A DNA stretch of 64,000 nt from contig NC_134834.1 of the NCBI RefSeq assembly GCF_004210375.1, positions 92,818,170-92,882,169 on the forward strand. Reading direction: 5' to 3'. Origin of the DNA: Tachypleus tridentatus. Lineage: Eukaryota; Arthropoda; Merostomata; Xiphosura; Limulidae. The number at the start of each line of letters is the position of its first letter. Position 1 is the first letter of the stretch. The translations under genes and the position numbers were made by a program. The notes under the pieces were generated by a model, which saw only the letters and a list, made by a program, of their open reading frames with translations, was not told where the DNA came from and ran no database searches. Below are positions 22,101-34,018 of this stretch, piece after piece.

Positions 22101-23180
22101 TCGCATGTGTGTGGATGTATATATAACTTTCTTGTTCAAGTGTTCGTAAGCGTTGTTATACACGCGCATTTGTATAGCGATACAGTTAGTAAAATAAATA
22201 CACCATAACAACAGTGTAACAACAACAATAATTTATACATTGTTAAGGACACGTTACGGCAGGTTGGAGAATACTAGTTTTATGATTTAACGAATATTTT
22301 AATATCAAACAGTAGCATGTAATATCACCGATGAAGCCACAAAAGGAGAAACGTTAGTTAAAATAAATGGAGTTTTTATAATTACGTGACGTTTGAAAGC
22401 TGTTTGTTTATTCTACCTCTATTATTAAAATGTGTAATAATTTACCATTTTGTAACATTTATTAACTCACAAGGAAAAATGAAAACTAAATACAGACTTT
22501 CTTGCTTGTTTACGTGTGAGCTCTGACAAGCTTCTCCAGTAGACAACCTATTTATTGATTTATAACTCCTAATTCCAAATCCTGTGGTTGTATTTGTTAA
22601 CTAATTATCATTTATTGAGATACTAATCATGTCTCGTTTTTGTACAATTTCCTTAATGGTTTACTTGGCACAACCTTTTTGCCTTACCCTTTTATAATAT
22701 TACAAAATTCTATCTCAACGTCTACCAATGAAGGCCGGCTTTGAAGAAAAACTGCGGACGACTTCGAATGTGATTGGACAGATTATATTATGTACGACTT
22801 GTGTTATTTATATTGTGAACCGCGGTACCTTTCATCTGTCTCCTGTGACGGCCTCTTCTCGTGCTCAGTTTGAAAAGCTGCAGACAAAAGCAAAGCTCAA
22901 CATACACTTTTTTATGTAACGGTAGAACAGGTATAAATAATGTTGATGACATATTTATTTCAGAACAGGATAACCTACACTATATTGTTAGGAATTAATC
23001 ACACTACAATTAACATATCAAAATATGACGTAACGGTATGTTATTGTTGAAATAGTCATCCATTACTTCTGGTAGTAGTTGGTATAAGTAGGTTCGTGTC
23101 ATAGTGAAATACCGTAGGTCATATAAATAGTTTAAATTGATAGATTAACTTAAACTTTTCCCGTTATAAGGTATGAACGA
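22101..23180. other. Non-coding DNA
   Basis: No gene seen. A GATGAAGCCACAAAAGGAGA then AACGTT tail-like motif at 22,330-22,355 may be an old retroelement 3' end. Confidence 0.4.
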
Positions 23181-23195
23181 TCCTTCATGTAAGGA

Positions 23196-23468
23196 GGGCC
23201 TGGCATGGCCTAGCGCGTTAAGGCGTGCGCTTCGTAATCTGAGGGTTGCGGGTTTGCGCCCGAGTCGCGCCAAACATGCTCGCCCTCCCAGCCGTGGGGG
23301 CGTTATAATGTTACGGTCAATCCCACTTTTCGTTGGTAAAAGAGTAGCCCAAGAGTTGGCGGTGGGTGGTGAAGACTAGCTGCCTTCCCTCTAGTCTTAC
23401 ACTACTAAATTAAGGACGGCTAGCACAGATAGCCCTCGAGTAGCTTTGTGCGAAATTCCAAAACCAAA
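23196..23468 (+). mobile_element. SINE family A, sense (A3), flanked by a 14-base duplication
   Basis: Head begins GGCCTGGCATGGCC; the B box reads GGTTTGCGCCC. A perfect 14-base target duplication CCTTCATGTAAGGA lies at 23,182-23,195 and 23,469-23,482, the longest perfect one in the window. Confidence 0.95.
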
Positions 23469-23482
23469 CCTTCATGTAAGGA

Positions 23483-25040
23483 ATATAGCCTTAGAAAGTT
23501 TAGTACGTGAAAGCAAATAATAAAATGGTTATTTAAATTTATATTTATTGGATTTTGTTAAGTTTATTGAAATTAAACTGTATTTCTCAAACATAAAGTT
23601 ATCTCAACAAAAAATGTTTTTATCAAATAGTATAGTAGACACCTGTGTAAGTTAAGTGTTATTCTGTATTATCTATTGTAGTAGACATTCAGAACTACAA
23701 CTGTATGAATTTTGATAGTATTAGCGTATTTAGTTGTCATGATAATTGTCTGTTTGAAGTTAATTTTAACTCTAAAAATAATTACCTAAGTAATTTAATA
23801 ACTTGCATCAGTATAGAAAGATTCACAATCCATCAAAAAGGTAACATTTTTCTTATTGAACCAGATAACGTCATATTCAACAATTCAGACTGTCAGTGAG
23901 TTATGCGTTTTCAATTCATAGAATAAATAACACACCCCAGGGCCTTAAGGAACTCCATCAAATTGTCGAGCTAGATTTAAAAGGTGTTTTTCAAGCATTT
24001 AAGGCACAATTAATTTATTATATTTAAGGACATTAAAGTCATTTATTAAAACACTACACACTAAGATATAAAGAGAAGATTAAAAACGGAATGTTTGAAA
24101 AATCTCTTTGGAATTCTGAGATGTTTAACAACTTTAGGTTCAGTTATATACAAATAATTCAAACATATTTAATCCTAACATTTTGATTACTATCATATAA
24201 CACCTGCTTTTACAACATATAATATGTAACACATACTTTATTTCTCTTAGAATATCATTTAATACCCAGATGTTACAGCACTTATTTTACAGAGCTACAA
24301 CATTACAATCGTGGTTTAAATTATTCTCAATATACACATCAGACAGCCCGATATTTAACGTTGTTAACCTTACAAAGATGTGTACTTCTCAAAACATTTT
24401 TAATATATTATTCAATGACATTTTTATTTTCGATATATGAAATAAAGTTATTAACCTTATTTTATTTATAAATTGGTGTTAAATATTACGTATATTATCA
24501 TTTGCCATGCTTAATATTCAAATTTATTTAGATATTTGTACTTATAGTTAATGGTTTATTTTGATAGAAATATGCTACAGCATAATTAGTTGAGATAACT
24601 TGAAATTTATTGGCTGAAGTGTTAATTGAAATTATAACAAAAGACGAGGGAGAAAATGGATTTCTGTTTGTCTGCCACTTTAATTGAATGAATTAAGAAT
24701 ATTATGAATGTTTTTGGGTATATATGTGTTTGTAGTTTTATTGACTGTCCAAAATTTTATTTTGGAAAAACAATATTATAACGATCCCGAAAAGTTTTGT
24801 TAGGGACCGTTTTATAACAAATTAAGACTATACACAAATATCAGATTATTATGCACACTCTAAAATATCTGGTTTCATAATATTTTCTATAGGATTTCTT
24901 TTCGTTCTCACGTAACAGCTATTCTTATTCAGTGCAGCTCTCAATAAGCGAAAATGCTTTTGCTCGCCATTGCCTTGAAACTCTCATCTATGTCAAGTTT
25001 CAACGTGGTTCAGCTGCTATGTAGAATGTGATTAAGGAAT
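23483..25040. other. Non-coding DNA, no feature seen
   Basis: AT-rich with no supported gene or repeat. Confidence 0.5.
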
Positions 25041-25047
25041 CACAACT

Positions 25048-25101
25048 CTGAAACATATTACTGTCACAGCTGATCTGAAACATATTACTGTCACAGCTGG
25101 C
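25048..25101. repeat. 27-base tandem duplication
   Basis: CTGAAACATATTACTGTCAC plus AGCTGAT/AGCTGGC occurs at 25,048 and 25,075. Confidence 0.9.
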
Positions 25102-25849
25102 CCTTCTTCAGTATAGACCACAATCTTCAATTCGAAATTGGACGGAAAAGAAGCATCAGAAACGGGAAGTGCGAAGACAGCAAAGTACCTGTAGGAAATG
25201 TAATTTCAGTGTAAGAAAATATTAACTTCGATAGGATACCTTACCCAAACTCACATAATATCTGGAATCTCACATTGACTTGGTGGGGTACCCAGTGTAT
25301 AATCTATCTAGACAAGCACTCCTCGGAAAATATCCAAATAATTGAGTTTGGAGGTGATTTCTCTTCTTGGAGGAACACACTAGTGTAAAAACACACAAAC
25401 CGGGTATACTCTTCTCCCATTCTGAAAGTATAGGTCACTGAACTGAGTGTAAAAATGAGAATAACATTCTTAAATGTAGATACACCTACTTGTTTACCTT
25501 CTCTTCCATGAGAGGAGGGGAGTATCCTAGCCAACACAATACATCGGAACTGGTCCACTTCCACACCGGATTTCCAAAAAGTCAGCCTGCAGCAGATGGT
25601 ATGACAGGAGCTTTTCAACCGACTGATATATTCTTTGGCTGGTACAGCTCCTTCTAAAACAAGACAAACCTTTTCACACAGATAAGCTTTCTTCCGTGTT
25701 CGTTTGCCTTAGAGCAACTGCCATCTTAACTCACGAGACTTCTTATAATGAAGCAAAAGCCTTCCACCAGTTTCATTAGACACCACTTTCTTATTTTCCA
25801 ACTTATTCTACAGTTTTCCCTCATGAAACTTAACTTCTTTCCTCCTTAT
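25102..25849. other. Possible flank of a DIRS-like element
   Basis: GGAAATGTAATTTCAGTGTA followed by AGAAAATATTAACTTCG (near 25,194) resembles the sequence near 29,363 (GGAAATGTATTTTCACGTAG, then GAAATGTTAACTTTCC). It could be part of the same decayed retroelement as the region after 26,960. A 104-codon minus-strand frame (25,304-25,618) has no recognised domain. Confidence 0.3.
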
Positions 25850-25851
25850 TA

Positions 25852-26570
25852 CAGTGGAGCGCCGTTAAGCCGCGGTATTTGGGGGGGGGTTAACCGCGGG
25901 TTAAGTGGTCCGCGGCTTAAACCTTAGTGACTGAAAAGCCAAAGTCGCTAACAGCTCCGCCGAGGAGCCTCATCCGGGCCATTGCGTGATAATTATAATA
26001 TTAATGTATAGACTATTCAGATACAATTGACAAGTGCCGTTTTAACACAAACGACCAATGCATTGCGATGGTTCGCTTTTCCCTGTAAAATTTCGTCTTC
26101 CCGTGTTACATGCGGGCCGCCATGTCAATATGATATGCTCACTATTAATTCAGAAATTGAAGTGATTTCTATTGGGTTTGTGGCCAATATTTATACAATT
26201 CCATAAAAATATCGGATTATCGAATTAAAAATAATACTTTAATTATTGATCACTTTTTTCACGGATTTACCGCGGATTAACTTTAATGTATGGAGAGGTG
26301 TGATTCGGTAACAATGGCGGCCTCCATAAAGCTGGCATAGAGAGCGGATAAGGTAGATTAACGGTCGATTTCTATTGTAATATATTTTATTTATTTCCCA
26401 AATTAAAGCAAATCCTTTTTAAATATCCCCTTGAAGTTATAAAGACAAGAAGAGTGTGAGAAACTTTAAAAAGCCAGGTAGTAGATTTAATACATCAAAA
26501 GACAAGACTTGCTACAGCGGCTTAAGCGATTTCGCGGTTTACTGGTCCACGGCTTAATGGCGCTCCACTG
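25852..26570. mobile_element. 719-base TIR element, TA target duplication
   Basis: Terminal inverted repeats CAGTGGAGCGCCGTTAAGCC at the left and, reverse-complemented, CAGTGGAGCGCCATTAAGCC at the right match at 19 of 20 positions. A TA dinucleotide flanks each end (25,850-25,851 and 26,571-26,572). Subterminal copies of CGCGG-TTAA motifs recur inside (AACCGCGGGTTAAG, CACGGATTTACCGCGGATTAAC, TTTCGCGGTTTACTGG). No transposase frame is present. TA duplication and CAGTG-type ends suit a non-autonomous member of the Tc1/mariner superfamily, perhaps pogo/Tigger-like. Confidence 0.88.
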
Positions 26571-26959
26571 TACATCTAAAAAATGTATTTTGGAAATTTA
26601 AGAATTATTAAATGGAAGAGATTTACCTTGGGTTTTCAACTTATATTTTTTCTGTTTATGAACTCATAAGTTCATATGACTATTTGTCCATCTAATGTGA
26701 GAGAAGAATTTCCTCATAAGTCAAATTTTATCAGTGGCTAGAGAAAGAACGTTATGTGCCGATAACATAAGAGCTACTTTTCATGTATTAGTGAGCACAA
26801 TTATGCAACCTGCAATTTCACTGTCATCCATTTTATTCTCTTTCATCACCTCGATTTCAAAGGGAAAGTTAGGAAGACGTCAACTTGATTGTTTATTTAC
26901 ATCTAATACTTAGGCTCCGTGAACATCCCTTCTTATTTAGGACAGTATTCGACCATTCT

Positions 26960-29230
26960 ATCATTATGTGTGTAGAGTAACTCAGGTATGTTCCATTCCA
27001 GCTCTTTTGCCTCTTTTTCACAACACTTCTCAGTTTCTTTTGCATAAATATAATCCTGGTGTATGTGTTCTTTTATCCCTTTTCCTTATATTTGCATTTG
27101 ATTTTCTTTTAGACCAGTTACATTCTCAGGACCATATTCCTGGTCCTCGCAGCCTTACTGATCCCTTCATTATGAGTTATAGTCATTCTTACTTGCACCG
27201 TCTTATATTCATAGACTTTGGAATCTCTTGCATGTTTGGAAAGCTTTCCACTGAGTTCAGAGTAACTACACAGTTTCTGATCCTTTCTTTAAATCTCCTT
27301 ACATTTCATCCCTTCATCTCATATAATAAGTACATCATAGAGAAGTTATTTCCGTTTGGAAGGATTCTTGTTCCCACTTACTTTCTATTGTGATTTGTTC
27401 TATTTATTCAGTACACTCTCTACTCACTTCGCTAATTTGTTATTGGGATTTTGTGTTTCGTTGTTGGGATCTGTTGCCCCGTCTCTTTTCTCTGCAATGA
27501 CATTTTGAGGGTGTTCTAGATATTGTTGAATCTAGGGAAGAAGCTATATATCACCAATCGTCTCTTGGCACACTCCAATTTCAGTTTTTTCAAACCCACC
27601 ATTTCTCCACGGTACTTGGGGCTCTCTTCCCAATACTACCTTTTCACTTCCTGCTCCCAAACTTCTCCACATTCTAGTTTTTGTCAGATGTCTGTTTTCT
27701 CAGTGTATTTTGTGACACCCTCAAGAACTCACACCCAGTGAATAGGGTATGTCGTAAATATCACACCTCTGGTACCACACGCCAACGGACGGATGGGTTA
27801 CCATCATTCTTACACGTGGACTATTACTTCAATTGTATTATTTCTTACTATCACTTCTAAACCTATTCAGTATCATCTTCTTTAGAATACCTTCTACCTT
27901 CTTCAGCTGTGAAGAGGGTTATTATCCCTCCTACATGGTTTTACTTGTTCCTGAAAAGACCAGAGATGACATTTAGTTATCAATCTGTCCAACATATTTG
28001 TTTGAAAAATTATGTTCCCTTCATTGGACCTTTACTCCTGGTTCATTGATAATTAAGGTCTATATTTCTGATGCCTCACTTCATATTCCCACTGGAGAGT
28101 CCTCTAGACGCTTCTTTTGCTTCATCCGTTGATACTATATTTTCATGTTTCAAACACTACATCAGATCCAACGATTTCAGTCACGTGGTCAGAGCATTTG
28201 CTTGACATCTTTATTGTCTTGGCCCATGGTTTGTTATTTGATGCAAAATCAGCTTGTCTTTCAATACTCGTTGAAAGAGTCTTCCAGTCATACCTTCATT
28301 ATTCTCAGCGTGGGTGATTTGTCAAAATGTTCAAATCCTTTCTCACTCCCACTTAATACCTTACCCACTTAGGGGTTTTCTTCAGTTCCATCCTCAGCCA
28401 TTCAAACCTTTCTCTTCTTCATGTATACGCTCTGAAACTATCTGTCACTAGGTTATAAAACTCATTCTATTCAAGAGGTTCTATCCATTTTGGGGATCAT
28501 GGTGTTAATTATAACTGTTTGTTCCTTTATATATGGCTCATACGTGATTTTCGAAACCATTGGGGCACCTCAAGGAGCCCTTTGATCCAACCACTTTGCC
28601 TGTACCTTAGTGTGCTCTAGAAACTTTTGTGGTGGCTAGACCAATCCTTTACCATTATTGAGGTTCTCTTACAGAGAACCTATACGTCTTCACAGATGCT
28701 TCTTTTACCGGTTGATACATCTCTGAACAACAATTTCACATCAGATATATGGACCACCATAAGCAATTCCTCCACATCAGTGTGCTTGACCTTTGTTATG
28801 TCCACAGAACATGCTTGCATTTTTTTTACCTCTGCTTATGGGTTGTTTAATTATGATTTATTCTGACAATTTCATTGTTGATTTGTAAATCGATCACAGA
28901 GTGCACACCAGATTTTTGACACTTTGTTTCTAAGCACTCGACTTTCGTTACTGGGCAGCTATCCAATAAATTTGCTTTATAGATTCTCATGTATTGGGAG
29001 TGATGGATCTCATATCAGATCATATGTTCCATCTGTATCATGTTCTGCCTATCAAATAGCCACTTCATTCACAAGTTTTCTGATGAGTATGCTTTCTTTT
29101 GGATACTTACGACTCCGTTCCTCGTTAATATTGAAGTTTTATGAGTGTAGCAGTATAGATGGAGCTAGCAAAGAGGGAGTTGATTCGCTTTTCTGTTGGT
29201 ATAGGGCTTTTACTGCACAATAACACCATT
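26960..29230 (+). pseudogene. Heavily decayed DIRS-like retroelement (RT and RNase H)
   Basis: Fragments appear in the expected order across shifting frames. Near 26,995: LPLFHNTSQFLLH, as in the lead-in to a DIRS reverse transcriptase. Near 27,275: TTQFLILSLNLLTFHPFI then KYIIEKLFPFG, equivalent to the FRPVLNLxxLNxFI...MET block. Near 28,680: ENLYVFTDASFTG, the first RNase H Asp. Near 28,760: FLHISVLDL, equivalent to HINxLEL. Near 28,855: YSDNFIVDL. Near 28,985: DSHVLGVMDLISDHM, equivalent to SHVPGVxNxxADxLSR. Then VLPIK, stop, PLHSQVF. Stops and frameshifts are frequent and nothing is functional. The tyrosine recombinase expected downstream was not found. Other retroelements with this RNase H order are possible. 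Confidence 0.6.
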
Positions 29231-30670
29231 ATCCAATAATATAGATCACGAAAAAATACATGAGTTTAGGTCAGAGACCCTTAAAAGCTAGTATCCTGTA
29301 AATACTCAAAGCAGATGCTCACAGAAGGTAGCATCTCTGTGTAAAAGGGTAAGCATCTGATGGAAATGTATTTTCACGTAGGAAATGTTAACTTTCCAAA
29401 ACCGGGTATTTTGCGAAGGATATAATAAAACTGTGGTCCCCATCTTCACCTTTACATTTGGCACACTAGTTTCATGATGTGATAAAATCTTCCCTTTTAC
29501 ATTTATTTTAACGCTTTCATGCTGTTCATTAGTTTTGTCTTTATTTTATACAGTTATTATGTAACTGTACTTTCTAAATTCATTCCAGTTGAACATGAAT
29601 CTTGAATTTCATATTACTTTTCTAACCCTTTCACCTAGGAGTATTTTTCATTATATTTTTCATCTGGACTGAATTTTCTTCCTTTTCTTTTAGGTTGATC
29701 CTCTTCTACTATGTCTACAAGTGAAATAATTTCTTTCTTGTAGTCAAGGTTATGATGGAAGTCCTTTCACTCCTGCCATTGAGAACGACACAATCAATGG
29801 AACCTTGTTGAAGGTACCCTAAAACCCTCTATCCATTCCTTTCTTTTCTACAAGATCTTTTGCACAGTGTGTTCTTTCAATTCCCAAGTGTTCTGACGGT
29901 TATATGAACATTGGAATACTCAACATTCGTATACACTTACCATCCATCTTACAAAGAAAGTTCCTCTTTGTTTGATCCCATGTTATCGTTTCCTTGCATA
30001 GTTGTACTAATATTAGATAGACCTGTTTAAAAGATTCTAACAAAGAAGCTTTTTAATCTTCATGATGTGTGCGATCTACCTGACTCATCCAATATTAAAC
30101 TATGATTTCACAAAAACTGAGCATTTCTACTTCTACTAAAATATTGAAATGTACATGTGTGATGATTTAGTTGCATCACATTTTAATCTTTTCTTTAGTA
30201 GTATACACAGGGTTCAGAATGTTATATTAAAATAATTTTGAATAGCCAAATCAACATCTCGAACGCCAACCACATCTGATAAGTTTCCAGTGGTATGATT
30301 TGGAATTTAGTATGTAGTTTGATGCTACCAAAACTTTGTCACATTTGGAAAAGTATGTGATGGTCATGAAATCTGATCATGTACGTGGATTATGAAGATG
30401 TGTTCAAATGAAGGACTTTCCGAGATGGAGATAGTCCTTAAACTTAGTGGAATTAAGAAAAAAAAGTGAAGTACATCAGCTTGGAACAACAGAACCATTG
30501 TTAACTTTGTTTCTATATCGATTATTATACTGACTTCCAGTAATTAATAATAATTTATGTTTTACATAATATATATTACTTTCATTTTTAACACTGCTAT
30601 GGGTTATTTTACAGTTTCAACAACTTTCACCAACACTATATAACTGGTGTACAATCATGAACACTATATT
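29231..30670. other. Unassigned sequence after the DIRS-like region
   Basis: May hold the 3' part of the same element, but no recombinase motif was recognised and no host gene is visible. Confidence 0.35.
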
Positions 30671-30676
30671 AGTCTG

Positions 30677-30905
30677 ACATGACCAGATGACTCGACTCTT
30701 AATGTCAGCGTGGGTTAGAATCCCCATCTTCCCAAACATGCTGGCCATTTGAGCCATTCAGGCGTTATACGGTCAGTCCCACAGTTCGTCAGTAAAAGAG
30801 TAACCCAACAGTTGTCGGTGGGTGGTGATGACTAGTTACCTTTCCACTAGTCTTTCGCTGCTAAATTAGAGACTGATAATTATTTATTTAACTTCTGGAG
30901 TTGTC
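30677..30905 (+). mobile_element. SINE family A, decayed sense copy
   Basis: CTGACATGACCAGATGACTC head with part of the D-arm lost; CCAAACATGCTGGCC, GTAAAAGAGTAACCC and GGTGGGTGGTGATGACTAG remain. The tail is replaced after CTAAATTAGAGAC. Confidence 0.8.
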
Positions 30906-30994
30906 GTTATTTCACTAATTTGTTCTTACGCTCAATGACGTCACGTGCATAGCTCCTATAATGGTTTCATACACAATATGCTGACACCTAAATA

Positions 30995-31230
30995 TATAGA
31001 CTTGATAGACACTGAGCAAACACGGAAGATTCTTAAAGAGTAAATTTTTCAATGTTCTAAACGAATATATTCCTTATATTGAGGAAATGGTACCTGCAAG
31101 CACAAACAAATTGGTTCACAAAAAGGAGTAAGAGATAAAATTAAAGAAAACCATAAGACATTTAAAACAAATTAAACTGAAACTGACTGGTGTTATAGCA
31201 GATTAAAATAGTTGATCAAACAGGAAGGTA
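30995..31230 (+). mobile_element. CR1-like LINE segment, upstream copy
   Basis: Closely resembles 32,640-32,870 in the following LINE: AAGATTCTTAAAGA, AAGTAAGAGATAAAA-type text, and the shared run CTGGTGTTATAGCAGATTAA ending GATCAAACAGGAA. Translated, the shared stretch corresponds to the basic linker between endonuclease and reverse transcriptase. It lies in the same orientation 1.6 kb upstream of its counterpart. Confidence 0.75.
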
Positions 31231-31234
31231 ACTG

Positions 31235-32985
31235 GAAACTATGCAGTTTTTTGGTGTGCATGTAGGGACTAATAATATAGAGAAGAGTAAGTCAGAGGTG
31301 TTAATTAATAAGCATAAGACGTTAATAAAAGCATATAAGGATAAATGACATAAATTAACTGTATAATAGGTCATTAGGGCTAAGTGCTAGGCTAAAATTA
31401 ATATGTAAGGATGAGCTGGTTAGCTGGCTGGACGTGTGAGATCAGTTTAGAGGGAGGAGGTAACTTTCTGGAATGGATGGTTTACCTTTAAGTAGAAATG
31501 AGTATGGCATATTTGCAAGGGCTTTTAACTCATCTGTAATGAAAGTTTTCAATTAAGCGATAGCAGTGGGGACAAAGACAAACTGAACTAAACAAAAAAC
31601 TGAGACGTATGGGAATATTTACTATAAGTACTCAGTATAAAATTAATTATAACAATAAGATTAATTGTTACTATTGTAATGCTAGAAGTGTAAGAAGGTC
31701 CCAGCATGGCCGGGTGGTTAGATCGTTCGACTCGTAATTCGAGGGTCGGTGGCTCGAATTGTTGTCACACCAAACATGCTCACCCTTTCAGCCGTGGGGA
31801 CGTTAATACGGTCAATCCCAATATTTGTTGGTAAAAGGGTAGCCCAAGATTTAGAGGTGGGTGAGAATGACTAGTTGTCTTCCTTCTACTCTTACGCTTC
31901 TAAATTAGGGACGACTAGCACAGATAGCCCTCGTGTAGCTTTGCGCGAAATTCAAACAAGGAAGTATAAGAAATAATAGATGACTTTTGGGCATTGGCAG
32001 GGACAGAATATTGTGGTATAATTAAAATAACTAAAACACGATTAAATTTAACTGGTTTTGAAGACAGAAATTTCTTTGAAATACATGGTTATAGGTTATT
32101 TAATAGGAAGAGAATAGTACAAAGAAAGAAATATCGGTTTTATATGTAATGTGAGAGCTACATCCTGCTAAAGTTGAGAAGATTAAGGATACTGAAACCA
32201 TTTTGGTTTCTGTTAGTAGATACCAAGGGACAACTTATAACAGACCACCAGATGAAACTGGTGAAATTAATTAAAAACTTGACAGTGATATTAAAATTGA
32301 ACCGCTAATGAAGTAATAATTATGGATCATTTTAATTTCAGATATATTGACTGGGAATCGTTAGAGTCAAACCATAAAAGAAAAATATTTCTGGAAACTG
32401 TTCAAGACGCATTTCTTCAACAATTTGTCAAAAATCCTACTGTAAATATATTTTAGGTTTGTTGCTAATTTCTAGTATATAAATGGTTGAGATAGTGAAA
32501 ACTGTAAAACACCTAGGTACAAGTGATCACTGCTGTATTAGGTTTCATGATTTGCTGCATATAAAAAATCAGTAATAATGATATTTTGATTCCAAATTTC
32601 AAAGAAATGAATAAATTTAGACGCAATATAAATTATTTGTTTTAAATATGGGCAGCTGAAGTATTCGTATGCACTGGGCAAATGTGGAAAATTCTTAAAG
32701 AAATATATTCCATATAGAGAGAAAATTGTAGATGCAAGCAAAAAAAAAAAGATTGGCTCACAAAAGAAGTAAGAGATAAAAATAAAGAAATGTATAACAA
32801 ATTTAAAAAAATTAATCTGACTGGTGTTATAGCAGATTAAAATAGTTGATCAAACAGGAAATTAGGAACTTGGAAGTTGCTGCTGCTTTACACAATGATT
32901 TATATCATTTAGTGACTTGAGGAAATAAATTATAAATGGGTTTTAACTGTAATAAATACAAGATAATTGGAATAACCTTAATAGC
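31235..32985 (+). pseudogene. CR1-like LINE remnant: ORF1 esterase block and endonuclease
   Basis: Near 31,243 the translation FGVHVGTNNIEK matches the GxND block, and near 31,470 GMDGLPLSRNEYGIFARAFN matches the DGLHLS block, of the SGNH esterase in CR1-type ORF1. Here GTND is GTNN and the His of DGLH is Pro. An apurinic-type endonuclease follows: MDHFNFRYIDWES at 32,322 (GDFN in active enzymes), ETVQDAFLQQFV, and near 32,512 the terminal GTSDHCCIRF with the SDH motif intact. Stops and frameshifts are numerous. The reverse transcriptase is absent downstream. A SINE is inserted at 31,697-31,960. Confidence 0.8.
31697..31960 (+). mobile_element. SINE family A inserted in the CR1-like LINE
   Basis: Sense copy (GTCCCAGCATGGCCGGGTGG head, CTCGTAATTC anticodon region). 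The B box is decayed to GGCTCGAATTG. A 12-base target duplication with one mismatch (GAAGTGTAAGAA/GAAGTATAAGAA) lies at 31,685-31,696 and 31,961-31,972. This nesting dates the SINE after the LINE. Confidence 0.93.
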
Positions 32986-33084
32986 GTCATGAAAGAGAGG
33001 AATATTGGTGTGATGGTTGATCAGTCTCTAAAACCATAAAAGGAGAGTGCTGTTGCTAGTGGGAGGAAAAACATAAAATAAATA

Positions 33085-33227
33085 ATTATTTATTAATTTA
33101 ACAGGTTTATTAATTAATTAATTATTAATTTAACAGTATCACTAATTAATTATTATTTAACAGGTTTATTAATTTATTAATTATTAATTTAACAGTATCA
33201 CTAATTAATTATTATTTAACAGTTTCA
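33085..33227. repeat. 60-base AT-rich tandem repeat
   Basis: TTAATTTAACAGTATCACTA repeats with a 60-base spacing (anchor AACAGTATCA at 33,131 and 33,191), with TTATTTAACAG variants between. Confidence 0.9.
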
Positions 33228-33371
33228 TTCTAAGATAATAAGTGTTTTTTTATAGAATTCTTTTTTCTCTAACCTCTCTTGCTATATTTCAGTTTTCACA
33301 CATTACATCTTTTCTATTTTTGAGGTGATTTTATAATAATATATACTCAGACTACCTCAATCCATGGAAGT

Positions 33372-33647
33372 TTGTTTGTTTGTTTGGGAATTTCGCACAA
33401 AGCTACTCGAGGGCTATCTGTGCTAGCCGTGTCTAATTTAGCAGTGTAAGACTAGAGGAAAGGCAGCTAGTCATCACCACCCACCGCCAACTCTTGGGCT
33501 ACTCTTTTACCAACGAATAGTGGGATTGATCGTCACATTATACACCCCCACGGCTGGGAGGGCGAGCATGTTTAGCGCGACGCGGGCTCGAACCTGCGAC
33601 CCTCGGATTACGAGTCGCACGCCTTACGCGCTAGGCCATGCCGGGCG
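33372..33647 (-). mobile_element. SINE family A, antisense (A3-like)
   Basis: Nearly complete copy; B box GGTTCGAGCCC. Target duplication CCATGGAAGT/GCATGGAAGT at 33,362-33,371 and 33,649-33,658. Confidence 0.93.
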
Positions 33648-33925
33648 TGCATGGAAGTAAAAAACTCGATAACCTGAGCGCTTTTGGAAGTGCTGGGAGA
33701 ATGGGTCAACCTTTTAAATGCCCTAGGGTTATGGAATTTCGTAGTTTTGTTTTCAGTTGTTTTATTTTTACTTGTGTATTTTCCTAACATGATGAACTGG
33801 TCTATAGAAACTAACATAGCATGTATTATAATTATATTGTGAACGTTCTGTTCTTGTATTAGTGTGGTCCATTTCAAAGAAACATGTGCAAAAAAAAAGA
33901 GAAATGGATCATCACTGAACAACTG

Positions 33926-34018
33926 AAATACAGTATGTCAGTGTATTATAAATATTATAAATACAGTATGTCAGTGTATTATAAATATTATAAATACAGA
34001 ATGTCAGTGTATTATAAA
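33926..34018. repeat. 33-base tandem repeat, about 2.8 copies
   Basis: CAGTATGTCAGTGTATTATA anchors at 33,931, 33,964 and 33,997. Confidence 0.93.

Noticed and set aside
21912..22211. 99-codon minus-strand frame
   Set aside because: Mostly TG/TA microsatellite translation.
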